Shown here in pieces: positions 22,301 to 34,790 of a DNA stretch of 60,000 nt (positions within the stretch are counted from its first letter, which is position 1; each line of letters opens with the position of its first letter). The DNA is from Adiantum capillus-veneris (taxonomy: Eukaryota; Streptophyta; Polypodiopsida; Polypodiales; Pteridaceae): NCBI GenBank assembly GCA_014529385.2, contig CM043943.1:153429092-153489091 (forward strand), read 5' to 3'. Both the position numbers and the translations under genes were made by a program. The notes under the pieces were generated by a model, which saw only the letters and a list, made by a program, of their open reading frames with translations, searched no databases and was not told the origin of the DNA.

Positions 22301-23916
22301 TGTAATGGAATTTGCCTTAATATGTGAGAGTAGCGGAATTTAATGAGAGTACTTTCAAGAAATGATTTTGTGAGCATAGCGGGTTGACATAATTGAAGAT
22401 AGCAACATAATCATAGCAATTAGTTAACTTGGCATAGACAATACTTTTGCAAGAGAGAGAGTTTAGAGAACATGACAACAGTTGAGGACCGATTTATGTG
22501 GAGCCGGTCCCCCCTCCAATAGGCATTTGTATTATGATTTCTCCCATTAAGAGAGACTTGTTACAATACATTCTTTGTGTTCCTTGTGACCTAGGTGATG
22601 CAATGAAGATGGAAAGCTTCATGCATCACAATCATAGCATAACATGAACTTGAAGAAAGCTTTAACTATCCCAAGCCTCAGTCCCAAGACCTCAAACACC
22701 TTCGAAGGTGGAGAGAGCTAGTAGGGAATGAGGGTAGGGAAGAGGAAGAAGAAACATTTCGTAGGAGAAAGAATTAGTTCCTCACTTATCATACTCTTGT
22801 TGCTAGCATACATAATAGCATAGTAATGAAGAAGAAGGAGATGACAAGCTTAAGCATTGAAGCATGGCTCTTGGTTGTATTTGCACTCCATAGCCAAGAG
22901 TGTTGGTGTAGGCTCTCAACCTCTACTTGCTTGGAGAAGGAGAGGGAGCTCTTGCACTTTGCATAGTACACAATGAGAGTGCTTGTGAGTGTGTGTGGGT
23001 GAGTATACCCCTCAAGCAAGCCCCTAGCTAGCTTGGGTCGACCCCCCCTTGTAGCTCATGCTTGAAGCTCATTGGACCCTCCCAGGCCTAGCCAATCACA
23101 AGCAAGAGCCATTACAAGCAACATGGGTAGCCTTGGGACAAGTGTCCCCCTTTCCCCTTTGAGAGAGAGGACTTGATAAATGAAAAATCAATTAGATAAT
23201 TCAAGTAATTTATCATTGGACCCCTTTGAAGCCTAGCCAATAGGCTTCAAGCAACACATGAAGGTAACACGGGTAGGGACCTGACATGTGTCCTTGCTGC
23301 CTCTTCAAGTTGGGGCTTCCCTTGTGTGTGTGAGTGGGTGTTCTCTCTCTAGCCCCTAGGAAAAGGGCTCGCCCCCCCTCTTGTAGGAATGCTTTTGACT
23401 TTAGGTGATCAAGCACCTTACTCACCAAGCATGACAAAGCACTTGAACTAGGGGGTGTTCCCACAAGCATCTCAGGCAAGCTTCTCAAGGCACCTCAAGT
23501 ACCTTAATCATGTACCAAGTCAAGCACCTCAAGCATGGAGCTAGTCAAGCACCTCAAGCATCTTAATCAAGCACCTCAAGCACGACAAGCACCTCAAGCA
23601 GGACAAGCACCTCGAGCTTGGGCCGGGTTCCCACCTCAAGCTCAGCCCTAGCTTACCTAAGGTCAAAGGACTTTTACACACATTTATTGGAGGTCTTCAA
23701 TGAAGCTAACCCTAAGGTCTTATGCTCCATTGGTTAGCCTTGCTCTTTGATAGACCATCTCCCTTTTGGGCCCCTTTACCATTGGCCCCGTGTTGAGATA
23801 GATCTATAAGCACATATCTATATCTTAACACTTGTTCCCGTTTATTCTCCCACATTAAGTGATCAATTTAATATGAGAAAATAATTTGGGTTGGTTAGAT
23901 ATTAGATTTTATGACA
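22301..23916 (-). repeat. Copy B 3' LTR (1,616 bp)
   Basis: On the minus strand it begins TGTCATAAAATC and ends TTCCATTACA, the canonical TG...CA. It is one base shorter than the 5' LTR because of a lost G near 22496. Confidence 0.95.
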
Positions 23917-23930
23917 TTACCTCTCTCTTG
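23917..23930 (-). other. Copy B polypurine tract
   Basis: The minus strand reads AAGAGAGAGGTAA directly before the 3' LTR. It is the probable plus-strand DNA primer site. Confidence 0.75.
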
Positions 23931-24275
23931 AAATCATAGTCTTCCTCGACTATGAGGTAGAAGAGATAAAGTCTTAGTCATTAGTCAATCGTACTTAGCG
24001 GGTAAAGGATCCCTTTTTACCCTACGACATCTTTCCAAGATGGATGACTAATCCATTTGGTGCTTGGGAGACATAGCTGCCGCAAGCATGTCTGCTCTTT
24101 AGTCCATTTCATTCTCCCAAAGTAGAGTGACAAATTCTACTTGGTGTTTGAGAGACGTCGTCATCAGAAACATGATTCTAAGCATGCATACTAGTTAAAT
24201 TTGTGCACAATTAAAAAGAGGAATAGTCATATAAGACAAAAACATGAGTCATTTAAAAGAAATTTGTACATTTGC

Positions 24276-27200
24276 TTACTCTAATGTAGCATTGTAAGCA
24301 TTGACAAGGTTCATACTATCCTTAAGTTGTACTCCTTGCAACCATCTAGCATCTTCAAAAGGATAATTTTTGAACTTAATAAGATACCGTCGGATTATCT
24401 TACCATGTCGTAGTACCTTGCCTTCATGCCGAAGGACAGCTTCGAGTTGTAGCACCTCTTCTTGGTCTTCAACTTCGGGAGGGTCTTCAATAATTGGTTC
24501 AGTTGGTGGCTCTCCTTTGTAGGGCTTAAGCAGGCTTACATGAAAGGCATTGTGTATAAGCCAATGGTTGGGCAACTTGAGTTGATAAGCCGTCTCATTA
24601 ATGGGCTTCAAGATTTGGAAAGGACCATAGTATCTTTTTGCTAGTTTAGCATAATACTTTTGATGGCCCGTAGGATTTTTGCCCGTCGTTTGCCTTAATC
24701 GAGCCTTAGGAAACTTGAGTAAGACCCAATCATTTTCTTTGAACATTAAGGCTCTTCTGTGTTTATCAGCAGCAGCTTCTTGCCTTTGTTGAGAGATGGA
24801 TATAGCCTCCCTAATCTTTTGAAAAGATTCTTGTAGGTCACGGCTATACTCATCGGCGGCGAAGATCTTCCCATGTACTTTGAGTAGCAAGGGACTTTTA
24901 GGTCTTCCCTCAATGATCTCAAAAGGTGCTTTTCCCGTAGAAGTATGTACAGTATTATTGTAGGCATACTCTACAAGAGGTAAGTACTTTTCCCATTGTG
25001 AGCGTTGATCTACTTCGGTAACATAAGTCTTGAGTAGATCAAGTATCGTAAGATTGGCTATCTCACTTTGGCCATCCGTTTGTGGGTGATAGGCCAAAGA
25101 GAAATTCAATCTTGTTCCAAGATTTTCAAAGAGACCTTTCCAGAAATTACTGGTCATTCTAGGATCTCTATCTGACACGATGGATGTGGGTAATCCATGG
25201 TGCCTTAAAATCTGAGATATGAAGAGAGTTGCCATTTGGTGTGCCTTAATAGTCTTGTTGACAGGAATGAAATGTGCTTGCTTGCTAAACCTGTCGACAA
25301 TTGTCCATATTCCTGTATTCCCATGGATAGACTTGGGTAATCCAAAGATGAAATCCATGGATATACTCTCCCATGGTGAATTTGGAATAGGCAATGGCTG
25401 GAGTAATCCAGGTTGCTTCCCTCTATCATAGTTGGTCTTTTGGCATCCTACACATTTTGATACATACTCTTGTATGTCCACTTTCATGGTAGGCCAATAG
25501 AAGTACGTCTCTACTCCTCGGAGAGTAGGTTGAATACCTCTATGCCCCGCATATGGAGGAGCATGGGATTCATACATAACTTTCCCACGAAGGGAATGGG
25601 TAACACATAGCCTATTGCCGTGGAGAAGATAACCATCCTGCAAGGTGAATGGTTCCTCTTTCTTCCCCAAAGCAAGGGCTGACATTATGTCTCTAAAGTC
25701 AGGGTCAGTAGCATACTCATCTATCATAGAGGATATATCATTGTGAGTAGCTATAGACACCGCATTAACTTTTGGTCGTCGTGAAAGTGCATCGGCAACT
25801 TGATTGTGCTTACCAGCTATGTGAGAAATATGGAAATTAAATTGCGAAAGAAAATTTGGCCACCTCATTTGTTTGTCGGAAAGCTTGGTTTGCGTCATGA
25901 AATACTTGAGACTTTGGTGGTCGGTTCGTAGGATAAATGGAGTCCCCAATAGGTAGTGCCTCCATGTGTTTAAGGCATGTAGAACAGCTAAAAGCTCTTT
26001 CTCATAAATGCCCAAGACTCATTCATCACCATTGAGCCTTCGGCTCTCATATGCTATGGCATGCCCTTCTTGAAGCAAAACCGCTCCAAGGCAATCACCA
26101 CACGCATCACAGTGGACCTCAAATGGCTTTGAGAGATCCGGAAGCACGAGGACTTGTTGGGAAGTAAGCTTCTCTTTGAGTTTTTCAAAAGAATTTTGCT
26201 CCTTAGCAGTCCATACAAACTTAACGTTCTTCTTTGTTAAGTCGTGAAGTGGTCCTGCTACTTGAGCGAATTTTGCTATGAAGCGTCTATAGTATGCACA
26301 CATACCAATAAAGCTTCTTAGCTCATGTAGATTCCTTGGGTTAGGCCATGATTTTATTACCTCTAACTTTGATGGATCCATACGAATACCATCGTGAGAG
26401 ATAACATGACCTAGATATTGAATCTCTTGAAGGAAGAATTCACTTTTATTTTGGTTGAGAAAAAGTTTGTTTTTCCTCAAGGATTGAAAAATCACTTCGA
26501 GATGTTGATTATGTTCCTCCAAAGATTTGGAGTAGATGATGATATCATCAAAGAACACTCCAGTGAATTTACGATATGGTCTAAAAATTTTCTCCATGAG
26601 ACGATTGAAGGTAGCTGGTGCATTAGTCAAGCCAAAAGGCATGACTAGATATTCATAAAGACCAAATGTTGTGCGAAACGCGGTCTTTAGGATATCTTCA
26701 TCCACTATCCTTATTTGATGATAGCCACTCTTAAAGTCAATCCTACTGAAGTAGGTAGAGCCTTGTAGCTTATCAAACAGATCTTCTACCCGAGGCACGG
26801 GAAATCTGTTTTTGATAGTGATATGGTTTAGTGCTCGATAGTCCACACACATACGGTATGTACCATCTTTCTTTTGCACTAAAAGGACTGGAGAACAAAA
26901 GGGAGAGGAACTAGGCCTCACCATCCCTTTATCTACCAATTCCCGTACTTGCCTCATAATCTCCTCTTGTTGAGCTTGTGAGACTCGATAAGGAGGTTTG
27001 TTAGGCGGTGAGCTTCCTGGAAGGAGCTCAATACGATGGTCATCATCCGCTTGTTTTGGAGGTAGGTCCATAAGGATATCATCGATGAACACATCTTGGA
27101 ATCCTTTTAGAAAAGTAGACAAGTCTAACTCTTCTTGATTCCTATCATTTTCATTTGATGAAACATTATTAGCTTTTAGAGACTCTTGGACATAAATCAT

Positions 27201-29059
27201 GTACGCAGAAACTGAGCTCTTCATTGATTTATCAAAAGAAAGAGGATTTACAAGTGGAATAGTGCGACCACGCTCACTAGCATCTATATACATGTTCTTT
27301 CCCCTGTAAGTGAAGTAAATTCTCCTTTCAGGGAACTTCATGTTGGCAGCCATGCGATCAAACCATGGTGCCCCTAGGATAACATCCTGATGTTGGAGAG
27401 GAGAGATGAAGAAGTCTTCTTTGTCGACATAGCTTTGGACATGAAGCCTCAACTTCCCAATCAAGGGAGTAACGGAGGCTTGTTGTCCCTTGAAAGCTGC
27501 ATCCGTGACTATTATATCTCCCATCTCAAAAGATTGAATGCCCAACTTGGTGGCCAACTCCATTGATATGAAGTTAAGAGTAGAGCCAGGGTCAAACAAG
27601 ATGAAGGCATCATGCTCTCTTACCTTTCCCCAAGCATAGGAGAGTGAAGATCCTTTGCAATGAGCATCCTCTTTTGGAGCTTCGAATGTGGAAGCTCTAG
27701 GAGTCTCATTGCGAGTATTCGTCTTGGGGCAAGAACGATAGCCATGTCCTTGCTCTCCACACTTGAAACACTTATGGTCCTTGCGAAAAGATTCAAGCTC
27801 TTATGGAGAGAGTTTGTTTTTACCTTTGTAAACTCCCTTCTCCTTGGATCGATTGTTGTTGTTGTTGTTGTTGGAAGTGCCTTGGGAATTATTTTGAGCA
27901 TTGGATTTCCCCTTTGCATCATTTTTATCTTTGTTTTCCATGGGCTTGACATTACGTCTAGCCCCTTGATGGAAATTGATGCGTGAAGCAACCATGGTGT
28001 GGTGGATTACTTTGGTAATAGTACCGGGCCGTTGAGAGTTGATATATTCGGCCATCTCTTCAGGTAATCCCGCACAGAATTGCTGTCTTTGCTCGGCAAA
28101 GTCTATCTTTTGAAAGACAGTAGCTTTGAGATGTAAATCCCAAAACTTGTCTACATACGTGTTGATAGACTCATGAGAGAGAAGCTTCAAGCCGCGCCAT
28201 TCGGTAAGAACTTTATCTTTAGTATTGCTTGGCAGAAATTGCTTCATGATGGAAACTCGTAGAGTTTTCCATGTCTTTGGGGCTTCTCCGTTGCCACGAA
28301 GGCTAGCCCACCATTGACGAGCTGATTTTTGGAAGTGCATAGCTACATGACGTAGCTTGGAGGACTCTGTGAAGCCCTTGTCCCCAAAGGCCGCATCAAA
28401 TTGCTGGATGAAGGCCAACACTTTGTCAGTAGCACCAAAGGTGCCATCGTAGGTGAGAAAAGAGATACTCTTTCCTCCCTCCTTGAACTTCTTTAGCTTT
28501 TGTGACCTTCGCCATGCAGGAAATGATTTGCGATGTCCTCCCCTCTTGTATTCTCTAGGAGAATAGCCATAACTTTCATCGGAAGAGGAGGAAGGTGAAG
28601 AAGAAGGAGAAGAGGGTGACCTCTTCCTAGCCCTTTTCTTCCTTTGTTTCCTCTCTTGCCTTTCAGAGTGATGAGGAGAAGGACTATGGGTTTCTCTTTT
28701 CCTCTCGGGAGGAGTAGGCGATCGTTTAGACTGCCTTCTTCGTGGAGCCACATCTTTTGAAGAACTTAGACTTTCATTGCTTTCTTGCTCTTTGGATTCC
28801 TCCTCTCGAATGGAGAGAGTCTTCTTTTGGGGGTCTCTTCAAGAGGCCTCCTAAGCTCTCTCTCCTCTTGGAGAGGAAGGGAAATTCCATAAGCACGAAG
28901 TTGTTGAGTAACTTCGGCTTGCAAAGCAGGGTTGCCCATAGCTTGCTGCAACCTAGTAATGAGATAATTCACAAACATGGGAGCATCATCATTAGCACCT
29001 TCATGTGCAAAATCAAAGCTATCAATGTTCATTCTACTCTCTTGATTTTTGTCAGCCAT
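24276..29059 (-). pseudogene. Copy B Gag-Pol polyprotein with chromodomain (two stops, one frameshift)
   Basis: It starts at ATG 29059-29057 (MADKNQESRMNIDSFDF). A missing base near 28810 shifts the frame. From 28751 to 24276 one phase is kept, broken only by TAA at 27801-27803 and TGA at 26019-26021. Domain order is: basic/Ser-rich Gag with Retrotrans_gag core (28480-28100), CCHC knuckle CFKCGEQGHGYRSC (27780-27740), and protease FDPGSTLNFIS (near 27597). Reverse transcriptase has VFFDDIIIYS near 26550. RNase H has CDACGDCLGAVLL and RTDHQSLKYF. Integrase has the HHCC finger and SLAYHPQTDGQSE near 25090. A C-terminal chromodomain has RYLIKFKNYPFEDARWL near 24390. The gag-pro-RT-RH-IN order is Ty3/gypsy, and the chromodomain suggests targeting to heterochromatin. 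As read, it cannot make a full polyprotein. Confidence 0.93.
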
Positions 29060-29460
29060 GTTAACAAAATTTATGTATGTACTTAGTGTATGCCTTGGCA
29101 ATTCAAAACCTTAGTTGCCACTCCTCTTAGCCTTTGAAAATTGGCTCTTAAGTATCTACACCCACGGCTCAAAGTGGTTAATTATAGAGAGTAGAGGAGT
29201 AGGTCTAACATAGCAGAGTTGCCAAGGGCTAGCTCCTTTCGGACTTCTTGTGGCTCAATAATGGTAAAGCCGTAGGCACGTCTAAAAGGACTCCATTATT
29301 AAGTCCAAAGCTCCGGAGGTGTGCACCATCCCCCACATAGTGGGCTTAACAAAACCGATATTAGATCCCAGTTCCACTTACTCTATTATAATTAACAACA
29401 TCAACCATTTATAGGCTACTTAAGGACCTCTCTTCTTAAGCAAGAAAAGAGAAACCAAAT

Positions 29461-29472
29461 GCTCTGATACCA
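29461..29472 (-). other. Copy B primer binding site (initiator Met tRNA)
   Basis: The minus strand reads TGGTATCAGAGC, one base from the LTR end at 29474. Confidence 0.93.
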
Positions 29473-29473
29473 A

Positions 29474-31090
29474 TGTAATGGAATTTGCCTTAATATGTGA
29501 GAGTAGCGGAATTTAATGAGAGTACTTTCAAGAAATGATTTTGTGAGCATAGCGGGTTGACATAATTGAAGATAGCAACATAATCATAGCAATTAGTTAA
29601 CTTGGCATAGACAATACTTTTGCAAGAGAGAGAGTTTAGAGAACATGACAACAGTTGAGGACCGGATTTATGTGGAGCCGGTCCCCCCTCCAATAGGCAT
29701 TTGTATTATGATTTCTCCCATTAAGAGAGACTTGTTACAATACATTCTTTGTGTTCCTTGTGACCTAGGTGATGCAATGAAGATGGAAAGCTTCATGCAT
29801 CACAATCATAGCATAACATGAACTTGAAGAAAGCTTTAACTATCCCAAGCCTCAGTCCCAAGACCTCAAACACCTTCGAAGGTGGAGAGAGCTAGCAGGG
29901 AATGAGGGTAGGGAAGAGGAAGAAGAAACATTTCGTAGGAGAAAGAATTAGTTCCTCACTTATCATACTCTTGTTGCTAGCATACATAATAGCATAGTAA
30001 TGAAGAAGAAGGAGATGGAAAGCTTAAGCATTGAAGCATGGCTCTTGGTTGTATTTGCACTCCATAGCCAAGAGTGTTGGTGTAGGCTCTCAACCTCTAC
30101 TTGCTTGGAGAAGGAGAGGGAGCTCTTGCACTTTGCATAGTACACAATGAGAGTGCTTGTGAGTGTGTGTGGGTGAGTATACCCCTCAAGCAAGCCCCTA
30201 GCTAGCTTGGGTCGACCCCCCCTTGTAGCTCATGCTTGAAGCTCATTGGACCCTCCCAGGCCTAGCCAATCACAAGCAAGAGCCATTACAAGCAACATGG
30301 GTAGCCTTGGGACAAGTGTCCCCCTTTCCCCTTTGAGAGAGAGGACTTGATAAATGCAAAATCAATTAGATAATTCAAGTAATTTATCATTGGACCCCTT
30401 TGAAGCCTAGCCAATAGGCTTCAAGCAACACATGAAGGTAACACGGGTAGGGACCTGACATGTGTCCTTGCTGCCTCTTCAAGTTGGGGCTTCCCTTGTG
30501 TGTGTGAGTGGGTGTTCTCTCTCTAGCCCCTAGAAAAAGGGCTCGCCCCCCCTCTTGTAGGAATGCTTTTGACTTTAGGTGATCAAGCACCTTACTCACC
30601 AAGAATGACAAAGCACTTGAACTAGGGGGTGTTCCCACAAGCATCTCAGGCAAGCTTCTCAAGGCACCTCAAGTACCTTAATCATGTACCAAGTCAAGCA
30701 CCTCAAGCATGGAGCTAGTCAAGCACCTCAAGCATCTTAATCAAGCACCTCAAGCACGACAAGCACCTCAAGCAGGACAAGCACCTCAAGCTTGGGCCGG
30801 GTTCCCACCTCAAGCTCAGCCCTAGCTTACCTAAGGTCAAAGGACTTTTACACACATTTATTGGAGGTCTTCAATAAAGCTAACCCTAAGGTCTTATGCT
30901 CCATTGGTTAGCCTTGCTCTTTGATAGACCATCTCCCTTTTGGGCCCCTTTACCATTGGCCCCGTGTTGAGATAGATCTATAACCACATATCTATATCTT
31001 AACACTTGTTCCCGTTTATTCTCCCACATTAAGTGATCAATTTAATATGAGAAAATCATTTGGGTTGGTTAGATATTAGATTTTATGACA
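29474..31090 (-). repeat. Copy B 5' LTR (1,617 bp)
   Basis: Nearly identical to the 3' LTR. It would contain the promoter and polyadenylation signals. A stretch of CAAGCACCTCAAGCA-type words near 30690-30790 is an internal minisatellite shared by all these LTRs. Confidence 0.95.
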
Positions 31091-31095
31091 AGAGA

Positions 31096-31987
31096 AGAAG
31101 GACACAGAGAATTGGGTGTGATCTCGCAATGAGCGAGTAAGAATTTTCCTCTTGCACGTATTTACTTATAGATTTCTTGAATGTTCAAAATGATTTTAAA
31201 CTATCCACCTGGACATAAAGTGACCATTGTTCATAAAGAGCTCTTTAATAATACAATATCAATAAACTTGGTATCCTTTTGAATATTCCATAAACTAGCC
31301 CTGATTTGCCACATGTCACCTATAATAAATATATATTTATCATTTCCATTACAAGTTCTCCTTGAGAGGTATAGGATAAATCTGAATTATGCCAAGAAGG
31401 TCAAAGAAGAGATCGACAATTTGTTGAAGGTGGGTGCCGTGACCCACGAACATTTCTTCACCACCTATACAACCAAATTATGTCGCTACAAAAACTTCTC
31501 CTATATCTTCTTCACTCCCAACTGTCATGGGTGTATGCATGATAAGGTGTACCCACTTTTAGCAGTTGCCCCCACCAAGATAGCCAAGAAACAACCTCTT
31601 TTTTGCCATTCCTATGTACATTTGACTTGCTTGCACTTATTTTGAAGAGGTAAGATTTGGTAGCCACACAAAGCACATAGTTGCAAACACAATGGAAAGC
31701 TATGATATTCATTTTTTAACTTCTAAATGGTAATTTTATTGTGCAAGGACTAATCTGGTTCAGCCTGTCACACCTAGTCACAACATTGTGACCTTGATGA
31801 AGAAATACGTATAACTTTTTATGGGATTTTCTTCTTTACTTACCCTCTTGCACATGAAATGTTCACTTGGTAAGCAATTTAACTAGATTTATTGATAATT
31901 TTTAATTGGATCTTTGTATAATTAATATTCAATTTTCTTTGTTAGAATTTCTATTTACAAAAACCTAAGTTTTATACACCAAATATC
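31096..31987. other. Non-coding with a short retroelement scrap
   Basis: Around 31360-31450 on the plus strand the words NLNYAKKVKEEIDNLLKVGAV resemble the segment just before reverse transcriptase in gypsy polyproteins. The similarity covers only about 25 residues. Nothing else is recognised. Confidence 0.5.
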
Positions 31988-32020
31988 TTATGATGTAGAA
32001 CTCATTTTGCCAGATCCAAC

Positions 32021-33233
32021 CACTACAACACGTTGTGCAGAATTCGGCACAGATACTGGCGAAATAAAGTTAGTTTTAAAACTAAAAAGCGATGAAATAG
32101 GCCTCGAAAAAGACGCCCGTTTTTTGACATTGGTAAAAGTACCGGTATTCTTTGCGTCGGAATAAACTATGGAATGAGCGTCAGAATAAGCAATGAAATA
32201 ACCGTTGGAAATTTCCTCTATGTGATTCCATGCGCGAGAGTCAGCAGGTACTTGCATCACATCATCTGTCGGTCTACTATTTGAGTGCCATGTCATCAAA
32301 GCGGCTATGGACTTGGACCTGAACATGCTCTTTATTCTTGGAATGATAGGAAAGTGTCAAAGAACCTTTGTAGGGATATATAAATTTTCCTTGTATGTCC
32401 TCCCTGTACCTGTTTGATCCACAATTGGGACACTCTTCCAAATTTGCATACTCATTGCAAAAAAGTATACAATCATTAGGACATGCATGCATTTTGCGAT
32501 AATCCAAGACCAAATTAGTAAGAAGCTTTTTAGAGACTGGACGGGTAGGGGGCATGTGATTCCCTTCTGGCAAGATTTGCTCATTGAGCAACCTGCCGTT
32601 ACATGAACAAGTCAGCCCCTTGATCACATTATTGAATTGTAATCTGCACTTTATCATGCTTAGGATACAATGTACTTACCTGAAAAGCTCTATGACTGAG
32701 GCGTCAGACCAACCATAGACGGACTGCAAATTAAACATTGCCAATGCAGTATGAAAAACTGAGAATTATGCACCACTGTAAAGAGGCATGCGTGCAAGAC
32801 TTTGCATCATCTTGCCCTCTTTATCGTTGCTATCATGCCGTCGATATGAACGGGATGACTGAGATTGGTCTGCAGTATTGCATCCAATGTTTTTGTCTTC
32901 TATGTTTTCAGTGATGGGATCTGTGTCAAAGAACACATCCAAGTACATCTACTCCATCTCTACTTGTTGAAATGCCACATCAGGTATTGGTCGGGAGGAC
33001 TCTGTCGATGGCTGCTCATTTGAAAATCGTCTTCTCTGGGATGAAGTTGGAGCAATATCTACTTGTGGAGTTTGACCTTCAGTCTCTAGACCATGAGATT
33101 GATAACACAAGTCTTGTAGTTGCTCAATCGGAAAGAGACTGTGATTGCATATGTGTTGGTCGTAGATTTTTTGTTTTTGAAAGATCTGATGCTTGCAATA
33201 ATGCTGACTAGGACACCCCATCCTATCATCCAT
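32021..33233 (-). pseudogene. CACTA (En/Spm) TNP2 transposase fragment with adjoining 3' terminus
   Basis: The family cuts and pastes CACTA elements. Three minus-strand blocks are visible. The first, 32766-33233, has an N-terminal region ending EGKMMQSLARMPLYSGA. The second, 32277-32657, has NLVLDYRKMHACPNDCILF and ECPNCGSNRYRED, a hallmark cysteine-rich stretch of TNP2. The third, near 32326-32220, has MTWHSNSRPTDDVMQVPAD. The gap 32658-32765 may be an intron. After WNHIEE the reading passes into repeats containing TTATTCCGACGC, then reaches a CACTACAACA terminus at 32021. The catalytic middle and C-terminus are missing, so this is an internally deleted copy. The matching opposite terminus was not found. 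Confidence 0.8.
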
Positions 33234-33329
33234 ACTTTATCTACCAAGGATGCAACAAATAATTAAAACACTCTAGTTGTTACACACTATTAAGTACATG
33301 GCAATACATGACAACCTCACATTCTCTAG

Positions 33330-33830
33330 CTAGGCACGATCCCTGCACACCTCGGTCTAGAGGTGTATAGAGATTAGGACCACAGGGTAATAATCTCGTC
33401 TTTATTGGTCAATGACTATATATTAAGGTTATTGAAGTTTTGTGTGCACATCGGAAGTCCGATTGCGTTTTTTCAACTATTTGCTGCTAGCTCTAACAAC
33501 CTTACATTCTCTTGCTAGGCCCAATCCCCGTACACCTTGGTCTAGAGGTGCACGGAGATTAGGACCACATGATAATAATCTCGTCTTTATTGATCAATGA
33601 CTATATATTAAGGTTCTTGAAGTCTATGTGCACTTTTGAAGTCCGATTTGATGCTAGCTCGAGCTCTAACAATCTCACATTCTCTAGCTATGCCCGATCC
33701 CCGCACGCACACCTCGGTCTAGAGGTGCACAGAGATTAAGACCACAGGGTCAATGACTATATATTAGTGTTTTTGAAGTTTGTGTGCGGCTAACCTAACC
33801 TATAACCTAAACTATAACCTAACCTATAAC
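33330..33830. repeat. Three tandem ~180-bp units with GGTCTAGAGGTG
   Basis: GGTCTAGAGGTG occurs at 33354, 33539 and 33716, each followed by an AGATTA(A/G)GACCAC-type phrase. Further copies occur at 36523 and 45322, flanking gypsy copy C. Confidence 0.75.
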
Positions 33831-34790
33831 CAAATTAAACTTAACCTATAACTTCACCTATAACAAAACCTAACCGAAGTCCATTTACGTTTTTTGAAGT
33901 ACACGAGTCATTCTTGAAGTTCGTTTGCATTTTTTCTACTATTTGCCGCTAGCTCTAACTTAACTTATAATCTAACCTAACCTATAACCTAAACCTAGCC
34001 TAACCTAACGTAACTTAACCTATAACCTAAACCTAACCTAACTGAAGTCCGTTTGCATTTTTAGAAGTACACAAATCATCTTCGAAGTTCGTTTCTGTTT
34101 TTCCTACTATTAATTTGCCGCTAGCTCTAACCTAACTTATAATCTCACCTAACCTATAACCTAAACCTAACCTAACCTAACATAACCTATAACCTAAACC
34201 TAACCTATAGGCTAACCTAACCGAAGTCCGTTTGCGGTTTTTGAAGTACAAGAGTCATCTTCGAAGTCCGTTTGTGTTTTTTCTACTATTTGTCACTAGC
34301 TCTAACCTAACTTATAATCTAACATAACCTATAACCTAAACCTAACCTAACCCAATGTAACCTAACCTATAAATTAAACCTAACCTATAACCTAACCTAA
34401 CTAAAGTCCGTTTGCATTTTTAAAAGTACACGAGTCATCTTCGAAGTCCGTTTGCGTTTTTTCTACTATTCATTTGCCGCTAGCTCTAACCTAACCTATA
34501 ACCTAAACCAAACCTAAACTAACATAACCTATAACCTAAACCTAACATATAGGCTAATCTAACCGAAGGCCGTTTGCATTTTTTTGAAGTACACGAGTCA
34601 TCTTCGAAGTCCGTTTGTGTTTTCCCTACTATTTGTTGCTATCTCTAACCTAACCTAGCCTATAACCTAAACCTAACCTAACGTAACCTAACATAACCTA
34701 ACCTATAACCTAAACCTAACCTAAATGAAGTCCATTTGCGTTTTTAGAAGTACACAAGTACGTCATCTTCCTTTGGCCGCTAATAGATGG
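33790..34790. repeat. ~160-180-bp tandem array with AACCTA tracts
   Basis: Units contain GAAGTCCGTTTGCGTTTTTT, a GCCGCTAGCTCTAACC-type phrase (near 33944, 34122, 34291, 34470 and 34631) and tracts of CCTAACCTATAACCTAAA. The first motif also occurs in the 45.5-46.6 kb array. Confidence 0.8.

Larger units (their letters stand above)
22301..31090 (-). mobile_element. Ty3/gypsy chromovirus copy B, structurally complete
   Basis: An 8,790-bp element on the minus strand. Two LTRs (29474-31090 and 22301-23916) flank a complete gag-pol region. The 5-bp target duplication AGAGA sits at 22296-22300 and 31091-31095. The primer binding site and a purine-rich tract next to the 3' LTR are present. The LTRs differ at about ten positions plus one single-base indel, so insertion was recent. 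The polyprotein carries two in-frame stops and one frameshift. Confidence 0.95.

Noticed and set aside
26540-26555. Reverse-transcriptase box FFDD instead of YxDD
   Set aside because: FFDD is common in plant Ty3/gypsy elements.
27580-27600. Protease motif FDPGST in copies A-C instead of DSG or DTG
   Set aside because: A D-P/S-G core with this spacing is known among plant gypsy proteases, and all three copies share it, so it is a family feature rather than a lesion.
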